Assembly (NCBI GenBank): GCA_021186555.1
Contig: JAJKFL010000013.1
Span: 42,037,144 to 42,101,143 of the forward strand
Source: Reticulitermes speratus
Taxonomy: Eukaryota; Arthropoda; Insecta; Blattodea; Rhinotermitidae
Reading direction: 5' to 3'
DNA: 64,000 bases
The first letter of the stretch is position 1; each line of letters begins with the position of its first letter. Of this stretch, positions 12,401 through 23,290 are shown piece after piece. The notes beneath the pieces are model-generated. The model did not search any database and was not told the DNA's origin. It was given only the letters and a program-made list of their open reading frames with translations. The translations under genes and the position numbers were made by a program.

Positions 12401-15362
12401 TAATTTAGATAATAAAATTTCATGATTTACACAGTCAAAAGCCTTCGTTAGATCACAGAAAATTCCTTCAACATTTATCTTTTGGTTAAGAGATTTAAAC
12501 ACACTATCAGTTAGTTTGAATGCAGCCTTTTCTGTAGATATACCTTTCCTAAAACCATGCTGTTCTGGGACCAATATGCTGTTACTGTGTAGATGTTGGC
12601 TTAATCTACTGTGCAGAGCTGTCTCGAATACTTTTGAAAAAACTGTCAATAGCGAAATAGGTCTGTAATTTGTTATATTAGTTTTGTCTCCTTTCTTATA
12701 CATAACACCTGATATAAAGAACATGCCATATAATGGTGCAAGGGTAAAGCTGTGCCTGTACCAAATTAAGCACCTAGCCATTATGACTTATCCCTCTGCT
12801 TAATGAAGCCACATGGGGAAGAGGTGTATAGCTTCACTCATTCTTAACCTCATCACTATACAAATGAGAATGGTCAGCTTCACACTGCAGCCACTTTATC
12901 CTTGGGGAAAGTGTCCCAACTACCCATGGCATATGAGGCTGATAGGCTACAGAGCTGGTGTGGGAGAAGAAAAATTCTTGTCCCTGTGAAAAATGAAAAC
13001 CCAATCACCCAGCCCATACCCTAACCCTTGTTGCAGTAACTGTATAAATAAAATAAAATAAAGCAGAAAACAACAACAATAATAAACCTGGAAAGTGAAA
13101 TAGGTTTGATTTTGGATATACCACCACATTCTTCTTCACTTACTGAGCAGTCTGGCATAGAATAGAAAATTTCGTACTTAGAAATTAAAGAAATCACATT
13201 TTTAAACCCACAAACTTAATCCTCTGAAACAATGAAAAGCAGTAAAAATCCCAACTGGTGACCAGGAGAATGGTGGGATAATTAATTATCTTGTAGCAAA
13301 CACATGGTCCCACATTCTCAATATGTATTGTTCACAAGCACCAAACATATCTCTTATAACAATACATTGCCTTAGCAATTGATCTGTTGTTAAAAAATAA
13401 CTATGTAAACACAGTAATCAGAGCCTACTCATTTTGATCTTTGACTTTCTTATCATACCTGATCTGATTGACCTGCCTATACTAAAAATATAACTTTCTT
13501 TGCAGGCCACTGAACACCTGGAACTTCTTGGCACACCACATAGTCCTGGAATCCCCTTTTACAACAGTGTTAATGGAGATGATGGTATGAGGACAGGTTA
13601 TAACTTGTCTTGATCTTAAAAATGCTACAATTCTACATAAATCTGCCAAGAAATGTTTCTGGGCCATGAAAATACTGACAAAACCACTATGTAATCACAC
13701 CTCTCAGGAATGAAGAGAAAACCTGAAATGACTGAATGCTGAAAAGCAGATCTTAAATACTACTGGCATTTATTTAAAACAAATTATGTATCACCTGCAC
13801 TCTGGAAACAACACACAAAGGTACTGCACATGACTAACTGAATTCTGTATGCATATGCTGCACACAAAGCTCATGATAATGATTATATCAATACTCTATT
13901 TCATACAGCCTTACTGGGTTTGTAGTAGCCATTTCACATTTGGGTATCCTGGTTTCATGCAACTACTGCAAGTCGCAAGGTAGCTGTTAATATGAGGCTG
14001 CCTAACAGAATATGTAGATTTTAATTCTGTTCCAATTTCCCATCAGTTTATACATAAATCTTTCATTATCAAAATATGCCTATCAACTGAGGCTGTGGTA
14101 TTCAAACTGTCTTTCATGCAACCCTGGGGTTCCATGGGTGACTTGTGGGGGTTCCACAAGCACATTTCCTTGACACTTAAGCTAATAATCATCATTTTGA
14201 TAATTTCAATTGCATTTTTATTTTTCTCCCCATCTTTGTGCGTAATCGGCACAGGTTTTCATTGTAATCACCACTAATTAAAATGTGGGTAAATATGTTA
14301 CTTCTTTGAACAAAACCTTGTTTGAAAAAGTGTTATTTCATTTTTGCAATCACATTGAACAGTTTTACTTTTCAGGGGGTTTGAAAAGGTTCAGATTTTG
14401 TCACAAGAGTTTGAAGACTGCCAAAATAAAGCAACACATTTGAATGTTATATTAAACAACACAATCTTACACAACACATATATACATTTTCCAGGTTACT
14501 ACTTTCAGCTTTGTTAAAAAGCCATCATCAGGCCTTTTTTTTATTAAGAGCCGTCCAGTGAAACTTGTCCTTGCATATAGGATTGATTTTCATTCCCTTA
14601 CAATTTCTGTCATAAAACTTTATTGAAATAAATATGTAATAAGGTTAAACTTACGGAGAATAGAAAGGTTGTTTGTGCTACTGTTTTAAATATACATGAA
14701 AATAAGAATAAAAACGGTAGGCATTACATCTGACGTGTTCAAGCACACGTCTATCCTGTTCTTCCATGGCACTGAGTTTCTGGTTTTACAGACGTAAGTT
14801 ACGCCGGTTTTACAATACTTCCAGTTCTGTAAAATCATAAATTCACAGTGCCATGGAAGAACACATCAGATGTAATGCCTACCATTTTATTCTTCTTTTT
14901 TATTTATATTTAAAACTGTAACAGTAAACACCTTTCTATACTCCATAATTTTATCCATATTTTATATATTTATGGCAATAACGTTCTATGACGCATACTG
15001 TAAAGGAATGAGAACGAAATCCTACACGAAAGGATAAGTTTCACTGGAAGGCTCCTGATAAAAAAAAAAAAGGTCTGATGATGGCTTGTTAACAAAGCCG
15101 GAACTAGTAAACTGAAAAACTTGTATATATGTTGTGTAAGACTGTGCTTTTTAACATAATATTTGAATAAAACACAACAGGGATCAATCACATTAAGATA
15201 ACACATTTGAGGTAAAAGACAGACTACAGACACTGTTCCTCTTACCATTACAGGCAACAGCTCTTGTATGCTATATACATACAGCATCCTAGGATCAAAA
15301 ATTTTGACCTTTATTCCGTCTGGCGTACCACAAAGACGACAAATAGTCTCAATATCACACAT
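6090..15362 (-). CDS. ZAD-domain protein, 5' part of gene (three coding exons, incomplete)
   Basis: Minus-strand gene joined from exons 15362-15246, 10109-9975 (or 9993) and 6424-6090, all in compatible phase. The N-terminal ~75 residues form a ZAD (zinc-finger-associated domain): C8-x2-C11 near the start (ICRLCG) and C51-x2-C54 in exon 2 ([13 protein letters not shown]), followed by the typical helix [16 protein letters not shown]. In insects this domain sits at the N terminus of nuclear C2H2 zinc-finger transcription factors and mediates dimerisation. Exon 3 encodes about 111 residues of acidic and Pro/Ser-rich linker. No C2H2 fingers were found in the window; the exon 3 splice donor implies further exons to the left, where fingers would be expected. 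Its DNA target and role cannot be told. Confidence 0.82.
6425..8361. other. Intron sequence, no gene recognised
   Basis: Lies between exons 3 and 2 of the minus-strand ZAD gene. AT-rich, with scattered open frames under 100 codons that have no family features. Around 8160-8200 there is a short CAGACAGG/CGGACAGA-type simple repeat. Confidence 0.5.
8362..8924 (-). mobile_element. Tc1/mariner-superfamily element, internally deleted, with 111-bp inverted ends
   Basis: Ends start CAGTGTGTCCACAAAGTCCC and are inverted repeats of about 111 bp (8362-8472 and 8814-8924, few mismatches). TA flanks both sides (8360-8361, 8925-8926), the target duplication of the Tc1/mariner superfamily. Between them the minus strand keeps about 98 codons (8776-8480) of the C-terminal part of a DDE transposase, with [20 protein letters not shown] carrying the last catalytic Asp, then [16 protein letters not shown]. 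The N-terminal part and the earlier acidic residues are missing, so the copy could move only with help from another element. Confidence 0.85.
9975..10109 (-). CDS. ZAD protein, exon 2
   Basis: The acceptor CATTTCAG precedes 10109. Reads [20 protein letters not shown], then [19 protein letters not shown]: the second Cys pair and the C-terminal helix of the ZAD domain. Two in-phase donors are possible: GTTAGT (exon ends 9975) or GTGTCA (exon ends 9993). The first fits the donor consensus better and adds VSWEPP. Both join exon 3 in phase 0. Confidence 0.8.
10121..10143. repeat. (AAT)n microsatellite
   Basis: Short run of AAT triplets directly upstream of the ZAD exon 2 acceptor (on the gene strand, TTA/ATT before the pyrimidine tract). 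Confidence 0.8.
10228..10268 (-). ncRNA. Hammerhead-ribozyme-like motif B (core base changed)
   Basis: On the minus strand: stem I CCC/GGG, core CTGCTGA (10265-10259; the usual fourth base A is C), one extra T, stem II GGTCG...CGACC, GAA, stem III ACATATGT, and A at the predicted cleavage site (10231). Stem II differs from motif A on both sides yet stays paired. The change at a catalytic core position predicts loss of activity. Confidence 0.45.
10541..10688 (+). repeat. Dispersed repeat family R1, copy 1
   Basis: Similar along about 145 bp to 43779-43928 in the same orientation. Shared blocks include GCATTGACCACCCACC, GGTTAAAGAAAGAGTAGAG and CTGTTCTAGGGT-like sequence. No coding potential; the nature of the family is unknown to me. 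Confidence 0.7.
11330..12781 (-). pseudogene. Non-LTR retrotransposon (CR1/jockey-like) reverse transcriptase remnant
   Basis: Minus-strand open frames at 12781-12287, 12276-12043 and 11997-11416 together make most of a LINE reverse transcriptase and its C-terminal tail. Visible motifs: [56 protein letters not shown], and the catalytic box LFADDTSV. The tail ends with [24 protein letters not shown] sequence near 11400-11330. Two frame breaks (near 12280 and 12040-12000) make it non-functional, and the endonuclease region is absent (5' truncation, usual for LINEs). It sits in intron 1 of the ZAD gene in the same direction as the gene. Confidence 0.85.
12782..14430. other. Intron sequence, no gene recognised
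   Basis: Within the first intron of the ZAD gene. A block around 12790-12960 resembles non-coding repeat material, but I cannot assign it. No exon, RNA gene or element end was recognised. Confidence 0.4.
14440..15170. repeat. Large imperfect inverted repeat (~330-bp arms) with a hammerhead-like motif in each arm
   Basis: The left arm (about 14440-14790) and right arm (about 14840-15170) are reverse complements with many substitutions and indels. The inner arms pair CTTCCATGGCACTG (14761-14774) with CAGTGCCATGGAAG (14845-14858); the outer arms pair TCTTACACAACA (from 14465) with TGTTGTGTAAGA (to 15141). Each arm carries CTGATGA plus T, then GGCTT...AAGCC or AAGCT (minus strand 14531-14503; plus strand 15074-15105). 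One copy then has GAAA and the other GGAA. This is an old head-to-head pair of one family of element. Confidence 0.75.
15246..15362 (-). CDS. ZAD protein, exon 1 (start codon)
   Basis: The ATG at 15362-15360 begins [20 protein letters not shown], the first Cys pair of the ZAD domain, at the usual place within ten residues of the start. The exon runs 39 codons and ends at ATG before GTAAGAGG (donor from 15245). The frame stays open upstream to 15422, but those residues are hydrophobic and unlike the family, so the later Met is chosen. No promoter element was identified upstream. Confidence 0.8.
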
Positions 15363-15702
15363 TCTCCTCAGGAGGCATAAACAAAGTAAAACCCACAAGC
15401 ACAAACAGTAACAGCTAACCACACAACTATTTATTCGCGGTATGGATGGAGTTCATACACTTGAGTTAATTATGTTTTTGAGAAGGAACACGTGCAGACG
15501 TAATTATTTCGTAATAACTCAAGCACACCGCTGCCAGAACCTGAAATTGCGCTGGTAATAATACCCGATCGGTACGAACCAACCACTCGCTGTCATAAGC
15601 TCATCAGTCACAGATTAATACCTCCAACCGATGAAAACTCCATGCAAACGTAAAATTACACCGCCATATGCGGCGCTTCCATGCTTTACTGTAGCCGGCA
15701 CA

Positions 15703-15822
15703 GCTGTGGTTAAAGCATGCCCCTGGTGGCAACTCATAGAACTATGTAGCATGACATCGGCGGCTGTGGGTAAAGCATGCTTCTGGTGGTAACTTATGGA
15801 CCTATGTAGCATGACATCGGCA
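15703..15822. repeat. Tandem duplication, 2 x 60 bp
   Basis: 15703-15762 and 15763-15822 are the same 60-bp unit with about eight differences. It starts GCTGTGG and ends GTAGCATGACATCGGC. It lies 5' of the ZAD gene start, so a regulatory role is possible but not shown. Confidence 0.85.
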
Positions 15823-17577
15823 AAGCAGCCTCCTTTTTTTCCATACCCTCCCCTTCACACACACTCCATTCGTATTGGCAATAAAAAAAGTAGGGCACTT
15901 AGAAATTATTACAAACCAACTAAATACACTTATCAGGAAATATTATTTTACATTATATTTTCTCCGACATACTTCTGCCCACATCAAAATAGAACGTAAA
16001 ATAATAAGGTATATTTATTGCCTAATAGTACTGCCAACATCAATCCCTTCCCATGATATCCTATGACATATTTTTACATAAATCCAACTAAATGCACTTG
16101 CATTTAGTTGGAATTATATGAATAACATGCTTAATGTACGGAATATGTACAATATTCAGACCCATTCCTATTCCTAGTGTCTGTGTGTGATCGTGAAGCC
16201 TCGATAAAGAGGCGGCCCTGGCCCACTAGGAGCTGTTGTGCCATGAAAAGAAAAAAACTGTTCCGTACATTCCAACAGACACCTAATACATTGTCAATGT
16301 TACATTCACCAGCCCACTGACAGGGGCACCTTCATCCCTCAAAATGTTGCACAACCCAATTAAACCTTAAATATGAGGTGCAGCTTATCACATCAAACAG
16401 GACAGGTTCAAGGTAAGACTCTGCTGTGTTACATACCTTTAGTACAGATACTCATCTACTTTGTCGCATCGGACAGGAACGCAATTGTTTAATGCTACCT
16501 TCTTGGTTCAAAGTCAGCAACACTGTTGCGGAACCCTGTTTGTTAATCATCCTCTACTTTACCCGCAGAAGGGCCTTTCTCTGCCATCTATATGACACTA
16601 AACACAGCCACTGAGCGCCGGCTACAGTAACGCGCGTAGGCACCGCCTGTGGCGCCAGAGGACCTTGCTTGCAGCGGTCCATAGAACGTTCACTGGGTTG
16701 ATCATCTGTGAACTAACACACAGTAAGGAAGCTGGAAGAGTCTCTGAGTGTAGTCCACAACGTGAACACTTTCGCTATTTTGCTGTGGTGAGCAAAACGC
16801 AGACGCATAAATAACACATTTGCTTGTCAGGGGTGCGGAGAGCGGGTTCGGCCACCGCAGCATGCCTGAGCGGCTAAAATTCTTTACACTAAATTGGGAA
16901 GATTGAGTCTCGCTTGCAGAGTGACTTGGACCGGCTACCCCTCCACTCGTCCCGGCGGCACTGTTGCATGCGGGCGTGTTTTGCAATTGTGAAAGGGACG
17001 GATATCGTGCAATGTGTTGGTGTTACGTGCTTTAATTACTGAACTTACACTAAACGATTTTATAAAGAATTGACGTTCCACGTAATACATATCCTAAATT
17101 ATTTACACAGCTTCAACGAAGCCTACTCCAAACGTATTCGAATATCATGACTATTATGTCACCAATTTAACCCTGCAAAATGTAACAATAATTCTCCATT
17201 GTGGTAGGGAACATACTGTTCTTTATGGAATTAAGTTTATCAAATTAATGCTCTCTTTAAGAAATGTTAAAAAAAGAAGTAAATTTTGTGAGAGATGTCT
17301 TTTCACATAGGTTCTTCCTCTTTCGGATTAATGTAAATTGAAACTTACAAATTACTAAAAAAAATAAATAAATAAATACTACAATTCGGTGTTACAGGAG
17401 ACTAAGCAATTTATGTGACATAGAAATAACAACAATTCAAATTTAATATTTTCTTCAACCTTTTTGGATAGAATTAACTTCTCAGAGCCCGAGCATCGTT
17501 GTGTCGTAGTGGTTGATATGGTCTGTGACTTGTCCCGAAATGTTCACGTGCTTTCCTCCACATGCATAGACATACGT
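15823..17577. other. Unassigned sequence upstream of the ZAD gene; includes a SINE tail and a CpG-rich patch
   Basis: About 16600-17000 is unusually rich in CpG for this window. It holds a 94-codon minus-strand frame (16986-16702, starting MQNTPACNSAAGTSGG) that I cannot assign. It could be a first exon, a promoter-proximal open frame, or part of a repeat. The rest is AT-rich and featureless. Confidence 0.35.
16165..16250 (+). repeat. tRNA-derived SINE family A, 3' tail only
   Basis: The segment with GTGTGATCGTG...GGAGCTGTTGTGCCATGA matches the 3' end of the fuller copies at 25832-26075 and 28402-28658, and ends in an A-rich tail. The tRNA-like head is missing (5' truncation or decay). Confidence 0.7.
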
Positions 17578-18855
17578 GGGACGTTCACATTTAAACGAGA
17601 ATTCGTTTCTAAAAATTTTATTCACAACAAAATGGAAGAGTCTTACATACTACTTTTCAATGTAGTCCCTGTTCACTGCCGTACATTTGTGTCAACGTTC
17701 TGGAAGCTTCTTAATTCCCGTTTCAAATAAGGTTTTCGGTTGCTTGTGTATCCAACTTTGCACAGCTGCAATGACCTCATCATTAATTCCGGAATCGCTT
17801 GCCTCCTCAAACCCCCTTCATTAGTCCAAACAAATAATAATCAGATGGAGCTAAGTCTGGATTGTACGGTGGATGAGGCAGGACATCCCACTTCAGTTTC
17901 AGTGAACTTGCCATCATTAAAGCCGCAGTATGAGGACGAGCTTTGTCTTGGAGGAAGAAAACTGAATCTTGCCTTTTTCTTCGCTTGAGTGAATTGCCCG
18001 CTTCTTTTTTTCATTCAGGAGAGTTGAATAGTACTGCGTACTGACCAGTGAGGAAGTCCAGGTGAATGATACCCTTGGAATCCCAGAACACAGTAGTCAT
18101 GATCTTCCCAGCTGAAAAAATTGCTTTCGCATTTTTTGGGGATGGAGAATGGGTGTGTTTTCACTGCTTGCTAGCTCTTTTTGATTCAGAAGTGAAGTAG
18201 TGGACCCAGGTCTCATCACAGGTCACAACTGAGTCCAAAAATTCGGCTCCTTCTCTCTCGTATCGATGCAAAAGTTGAGTAACGGCCACTAAACGTCTTT
18301 CCTTGTGCTCCGGTGTCAGGAGCCGTAGGACCCACCTTGCGCTCACTCTACTGACTTTCAACTCGTTGTACAGAATTTCTTCAACACTCCCTACACTAAT
18401 TCCTACTTCCTGTAACAGATAAAGAACAGTTATGCGACGATTAGCCCGAATCAGTTCACCAATTTTCAAAACGTCTGGATTGACAGAAGTTCTTGGTCGC
18501 CGAGCGTGAGGTTCATTTTCAACACGGTCTCGTCCTTCTCGAAATGATTTCGCCGAACTGAACACCCTTGGCTGTGACAAACATTCATCCCCAAACTGTG
18601 CTTGAAGCCTGGTAAAGATTTCAGAAGGAATTACGCCTTCCTTCGTGAGAAAATTGATAATTATACGCTGCGCAACACTGCTGGGTACTTCTTGTTCTGC
18701 CATCTTGATTACACCTGATGGTTGAGGCGGAGAGGAATCCGACTAGTGTGGCTTGCAAGTTTAAACGTGTCATAACTTGCCAGCGCAAGCACGTTCATAC
18801 AAGTTGATTTGTGCTCAAAAGGGAACTAAATTCTCGTTTAAATTTGAACGGCCAA
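17578..18855 (-). pseudogene. mariner-family element with broken transposase
   Basis: Inverted ends: GTTCACATTTAAACGAGAATT at 17583-17603 matches the reverse complement of 18829-18849. The minus strand from 18703 encodes an N-terminal helix-turn-helix region (AQRIIINFLTKEGVIPSEIF) and the first catalytic Asp in VVTCDETWVHYFTSES. A stop follows. After it, in shifted frames, come LQDKARPHTA (second Asp; K where N is usual) and YNPDLAPSDYYLF (third Asp), the DD34D arrangement of mariner. The stop codon and frameshifts mark it as dead. The terminal repeats define a nearly full-length copy of about 1.28 kb. Confidence 0.85.
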
Positions 18856-18859
18856 TGTA

Positions 18860-19925
18860 ATTAGGAATTTAGAAAAGCTGGATGGCTATGCAATCTCTAC
18901 AGATGAATTAGCGTCACTCGGTTTTAAAGCACTTTTGGTACTGGGTTATTACTGTGTATATGGTTCACCTTACAGTTCATTTTTGTTGTAACTACTAAAA
19001 TGTTCATATTGACATAATTAGCTTCTTTGCATAGAAATTCCTGCAGTATTGCATGTAAGAGGTACAAGAGATTTTATATTTCAGTATGACATTTAACTGC
19101 GTGCAGTCGGTGCTTCAGCCGGGAGGGGCTTTTAGGACACTCACTAGGCCTACTCAGTAGTCAGAATACGTCATTGATGTAGGCCTACGTGACATTGACC
19201 TCAATACAAATAACGCGACTTTTAGTTTCTTAAGTACCTACTGCTAGGTATGGGTGCAGTCGTCACCTTGCTCTTCAAGTAGATGCAGCATGGTATAGGT
19301 AAAGTTGCCCCTGCTCTTAACTGATTAAGAACCACACCGTGAAGGCGTATGTGCATGCGGAGGTATGACTTCAGCTACAGTCTCCGGTCGCTTTAACCCT
19401 GGAGAAAGAAGCCCACTGTACCCATTGCGTAGAAGGCAAGGTGGGTCCCAATGCCGGTCTGGACGCGGTGGTGAGGAGCTGCCCCCGCCGGGAATCCAGC
19501 TTCAATTTTCAGGTCGTCCAGACCGCAGCTTGGTCACTATACTGACTGAGCTACAAGCAGATATTTTCATCATTATTTCCTAAATAATAAATAAAGATTC
19601 GGCTAACGAAATGGAACAAGTACTATTCCAAATCTAATCTCCAGCGCTGACTCCCATATCACAGATATTTAAGGTATTAATTCTCCCCCCAAAATTTGAT
19701 TAAGTATTATATTCAAAGAAGTTGTATCAACTTTAGAGATAGAGTCGAAAGAAGTATGGGAATGTTTTTATATGACGAATCAAAGTACGTAGAAGAAAAC
19801 GACACTTGGCCATCTTAAGGTAATATATTTCCTGTTGTTAAGTTTATTTGCCGAAACATTTTTCTTTATAATTTGTTGGAAGCCCACTTTCCTAATACAC
19901 TTCTTAAGTTACGTGTAGAGTATTC
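18860..19925. other. No gene recognised
   Basis: Intergenic AT-rich sequence. At about 19440-19560 a GC-richer block pairs CCGGTCTGGACG with CGTCCAGACCG (inverted, ~50 bp apart) and probably belongs to a decayed retroelement, but I cannot assign it. Confidence 0.4.
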
Positions 19926-19929
19926 TATT

Positions 19930-20215
19930 TATATTACGCGTAGCACGTATGGAGGAAAGAAGAGGTGCTGGAGAAACCTCGGGTAAAGAGACAACTTGGA
20001 AGAACTTAGCGTAGATGGGAGGATAATATTAAAATGTATCTTCAAGAAATAGGATGGGTGCGGGGACTGAATTGATCTGGTTTAGGATAGGGACAGGTAG
20101 CAGACCCTTGTGAAAGCGGTGATGAACTTTCTGATTTCATAAAATGCCGGAAATTTCTTGACTGGCTGAGGAAATATTAGCTTTTCAAGAAGAACTATGT
20201 TCCATGGAGTTACTT
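19930..20215 (+). pseudogene. LINE 3' fragment (endonuclease-RT C-terminal tail family)
   Basis: Frameshifted sequence matching the widespread insect LINE tail whose consensus reads roughly GKPEGKRPLGRPRxRWEDNI...VDWIxLAQDRDRWR. Here ATGGGAGGATAATATTAAAA is followed by GAATTGATCTGG and a GGGACAGGTAGCAGAC-type segment. Same family as 23090-23290, 32625-33085 and 43200-43320. Confidence 0.7.
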
Positions 20216-21281
20216 ATTTTATTTATGTCGTATATATATTTACATGTGGTAGTAATTATATGTTGTTACTAAATAATTATCCACATGTTTATTCCGAACC
20301 ATTATGTGCCTGTCAGTTCGTTGGAAATTCAGAATTAATAGCATGAGTGTAAACTAAAAAAGGCATTAAAACTCCGAAGTTAAAAGCATTGTGATTACGT
20401 GGCCCATTTTAAACTCAGATGTTAATGCATTCTCACTACAAAGCCCCTTTAAAATTCGTAAAACTGAAAGCATTGACTACCCAACTCTTTTGAAACTTAA
20501 ATTATAAGCATCCTGCCTGTAAACTCGTTAGCAATTTTGGAATTAAGAACTGCATGGTTGCATAGCTCATTTGAAACTCTGAGATTCAGAGCATTTTCAC
20601 TAGACAATTCGTTTTAAATTTTGAAATTATAAATATTCTGACTATAAGGCTCGTGAGAAATTCTGGAATCAGACATATTATATTTGACAACGAAAGGCAT
20701 TTGAAATTCTGAAATGCTAAACATTGAAAATAACTTTTAAGCCAGAAGGCTACTCTCTTTTGGAATGCAAAGCTTCAAAGAATTCTGCTACCTCCATCAT
20801 CAGGGTAAGATCCTCTTAAACGTCGGAACAGTTCTGCGCGTCTGCACAGCGTGACATCCCAGAAGGAAGCAATCTTCGTAGCCACAGCTGTGAGAATTTC
20901 GAATTTCACTACAAATTTCTTTTGATGTTGGAAGCAGGGAAGACACGTCAAAATGGGAGTAATTAATTAGCCCAGTTTTCGAAGAACCACGAAGGAGACG
21001 CTCAGTAATATTCGAGCCGTTTGAGAAAACTTGTGGGATGCTTGTTATGATGACTATGTCATGACGAGAAAGAGGTCGCATATAAGAGTTTGGTGTGGCT
21101 GGTGACCGCCATTCAGTGAGTCTGTGGCCATGACCATGAGTGTTTCTACTGCAGTAAGAGTGATGGTGTGCTTCGCGGGTAAGCTACGGTGCAGGAATTT
21201 CAAATTTCTTTATCACAATGTTTCTCAACAGGTGCGTCGTGAAGTGAGTCCAGCTGTAACACGAGTGCTAGAAATATGACA

Positions 21282-21332
<51 letters not shown>

Positions 21333-22500
21333 GGCACAGCCGTTTAGCTGGTTTTCAAAGAGTGCGGGTTACTGGTCAAGCATTTCTTATTCTGCTAAAA
21401 ACTTTCGAACTACACGCCATGTATTCAGCATTACTGCTTTCTGCATGAGAATATATTGACCAGGGCGAAGATTTAGAAGTTTCAGACTATTGTGTAATTT
21501 ATTTGGGATAATACCTGTTGTGGATAATACTGATGGTATTATATAGACAGCGTTTTGTTACCATATTCTTGTTAGCTCTTCTTTTAAGTCTGCATATTTC
21601 TGGAGCTTCTTGGCGATGGTGCTGTAGAGGTTGTGACGACATCTAATAAATACACGTCTTTGATGGTTTTGTAAAGCATAAATATATCTGGACAATTCGA
21701 TCAGTTGTTATGGACCTGTCATCGTATAGTTTATATGAATTTTCTAACACGATTATTATGCTATTATTATTATTATTATTATTATTATTATCGTCTTGTT
21801 AGCAAACTGCTGAGCTAAATGGCCAGTCTTCTCTTCCATACCAAGTCTAGGCCTGTTATGTAGCCCCTGGGTGTGACGCTAGATACCTCAATCTGGTTTC
21901 GAGATCAAGACTGAGTGAAGCTTTATCTTCATGCCCGTGTACACATCGCGGCCTGTTGCTTAGCATGCCCTGTGTACCTACTGCCATATTTTACATTTGA
22001 TTTCATATTCTCTAGACAATTTCATTTTTATGACATTAGTTATGGAGATCTGGGATTCTCACGCACTGAATATTTATATTGCGGTCATCAGGACAGGTAG
22101 ATAGGTACCAACGTTTCGGAGGAACCTTGTACCTCGTTAGGTGAGGCGGTAGGTTACCCGAGACTTTGGTACCTGCCTACGAAACTCTACAGTGTTACAT
22201 TCCAGAGGGCCATAATCTTAATTCGTTGATACTAACACGTGGGGTATTATTCCGATATATGTATTAACATTTTGAAGCCTACCGGTTACTTGATGCACCA
22301 ACAGGTTTAACATTCAAAAACTGTACATTCTGCCCACACTGTATTTATGTGTTGTGTATTTATCTCAGAACATGCAGCAACTTTTGACCTATATAAGATA
22401 AACTGATTGGTTTTTATAACCTGGATGAAAATGTTTATTGCGCGGTACGAACTGGGTCTTTAAATAAAACAGTTTACGTTTCGTCTGTAAAGGGCTAATG
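20216..22500. other. No gene recognised; microsatellites
   Basis: AT-rich intergenic sequence with two ATT/TTA microsatellites (21281-21330 and about 21762-21792). Around 22090-22195 is a short imperfect inverted repeat (GGTACCAACGTTTCGGAGG...CTTTGGTACC) of the same style as 55925-55995. Confidence 0.5.
21281..21330. repeat. (ATT)n microsatellite
   Basis: About 16 uninterrupted ATT units. Confidence 0.95.
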
Positions 22501-22809
22501 TTAGGATAACAGAAAACCAGTATATATATATTATATATTATATATATTATCAGGAGGGAGGACGTAAAGAGCAGCTAGGGACAACTGCACACCAAGGAAC
22601 TTCATGATCTATGTCCTTCACCATATAGTAATAATAATATATTATAATAATAACCATGGCTCGACAGCCCTATATGGGCCTGGGCCTCCTCTTTCCGAGG
22701 TTACTTGGTCTTGCGCATTTGTGGCAGTGGGTGACCAGCCCACTGGCCACGCTGTTCAACTCAATCCTGATGTGACCGCCAGAGCCATCTGGCAGGCAGT
22801 CAGGAGACT

Positions 22810-23035
22810 TGGGTGAGAAATGGCCGCTGAATTTCGCTTACGTGCATTACTGGTTCTATTCATGCCCGTAAGGTTCTTTTACATACCGTAAATCTACGAC
22901 ATGGGACCGACGGCTTTACTTCCCCTCCGAAGGAAGTTGTGCTCCGGATTTTTATCACCCTTAAAAATCCATCGACCTCGGCCGGGATCGAACCCGCGAA
23001 CCTCGGGTCCAGTGGCGAGAACGCTAACCATATAG
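22810..23035 (-). repeat. tRNA-derived SINE, family C
   Basis: Minus-strand copy. The head reads GGTTAGCGTTCTCGCC (A-box region), then CGCGGGTTCGATCCCGGCC with a perfect B box (GGTTCGATCC). A body follows with GGATTTTTAAGGGTGATAAA and CGGAGCACAACTTCC. The internal pol III promoter is visible; the tail end is unclear. Confidence 0.75.
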
Positions 23036-23089
23036 TAGGAAAATCAAATCAAGGAGCATGAGACTGCAGAGAGGTCATTTTTCACGCTT

Positions 23090-23290
23090 CGGAGAGATGA
23101 GAAATATATAGACAAGTATGATCTGGAAACCTGAAGGGAAGGGATTTGTGTTTAGACAGAAATCTGTTCTGAAATACGGGGGCAACATTAAAATGAGCCT
23201 TGAAGAAGTAGGTTTTGAGGGTGTGGACTGGTTATTCTGGCTCAGGGGTCAGCAGCAAGAACATGTGGGAAAGATAAACAAACAACTAGA
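23090..23290 (+). pseudogene. LINE 3' fragment
   Basis: Same family as 19930-20215: GGAAACCTGAAGGGAAGGG, then AACATTAAAATGAGCCTTGA, then GGTGTGGACTGG. Frameshifted. A smaller fragment of the same tail lies at about 24290-24345. Confidence 0.65.

Noticed and set aside
22942..23035. tRNA gene
   Set aside because: B box and A-box-like sequence are present but no cloverleaf or acceptor stem closes, and SINE body sequence follows. The same applies at 25832, 28560-28658 and 36260-36354.
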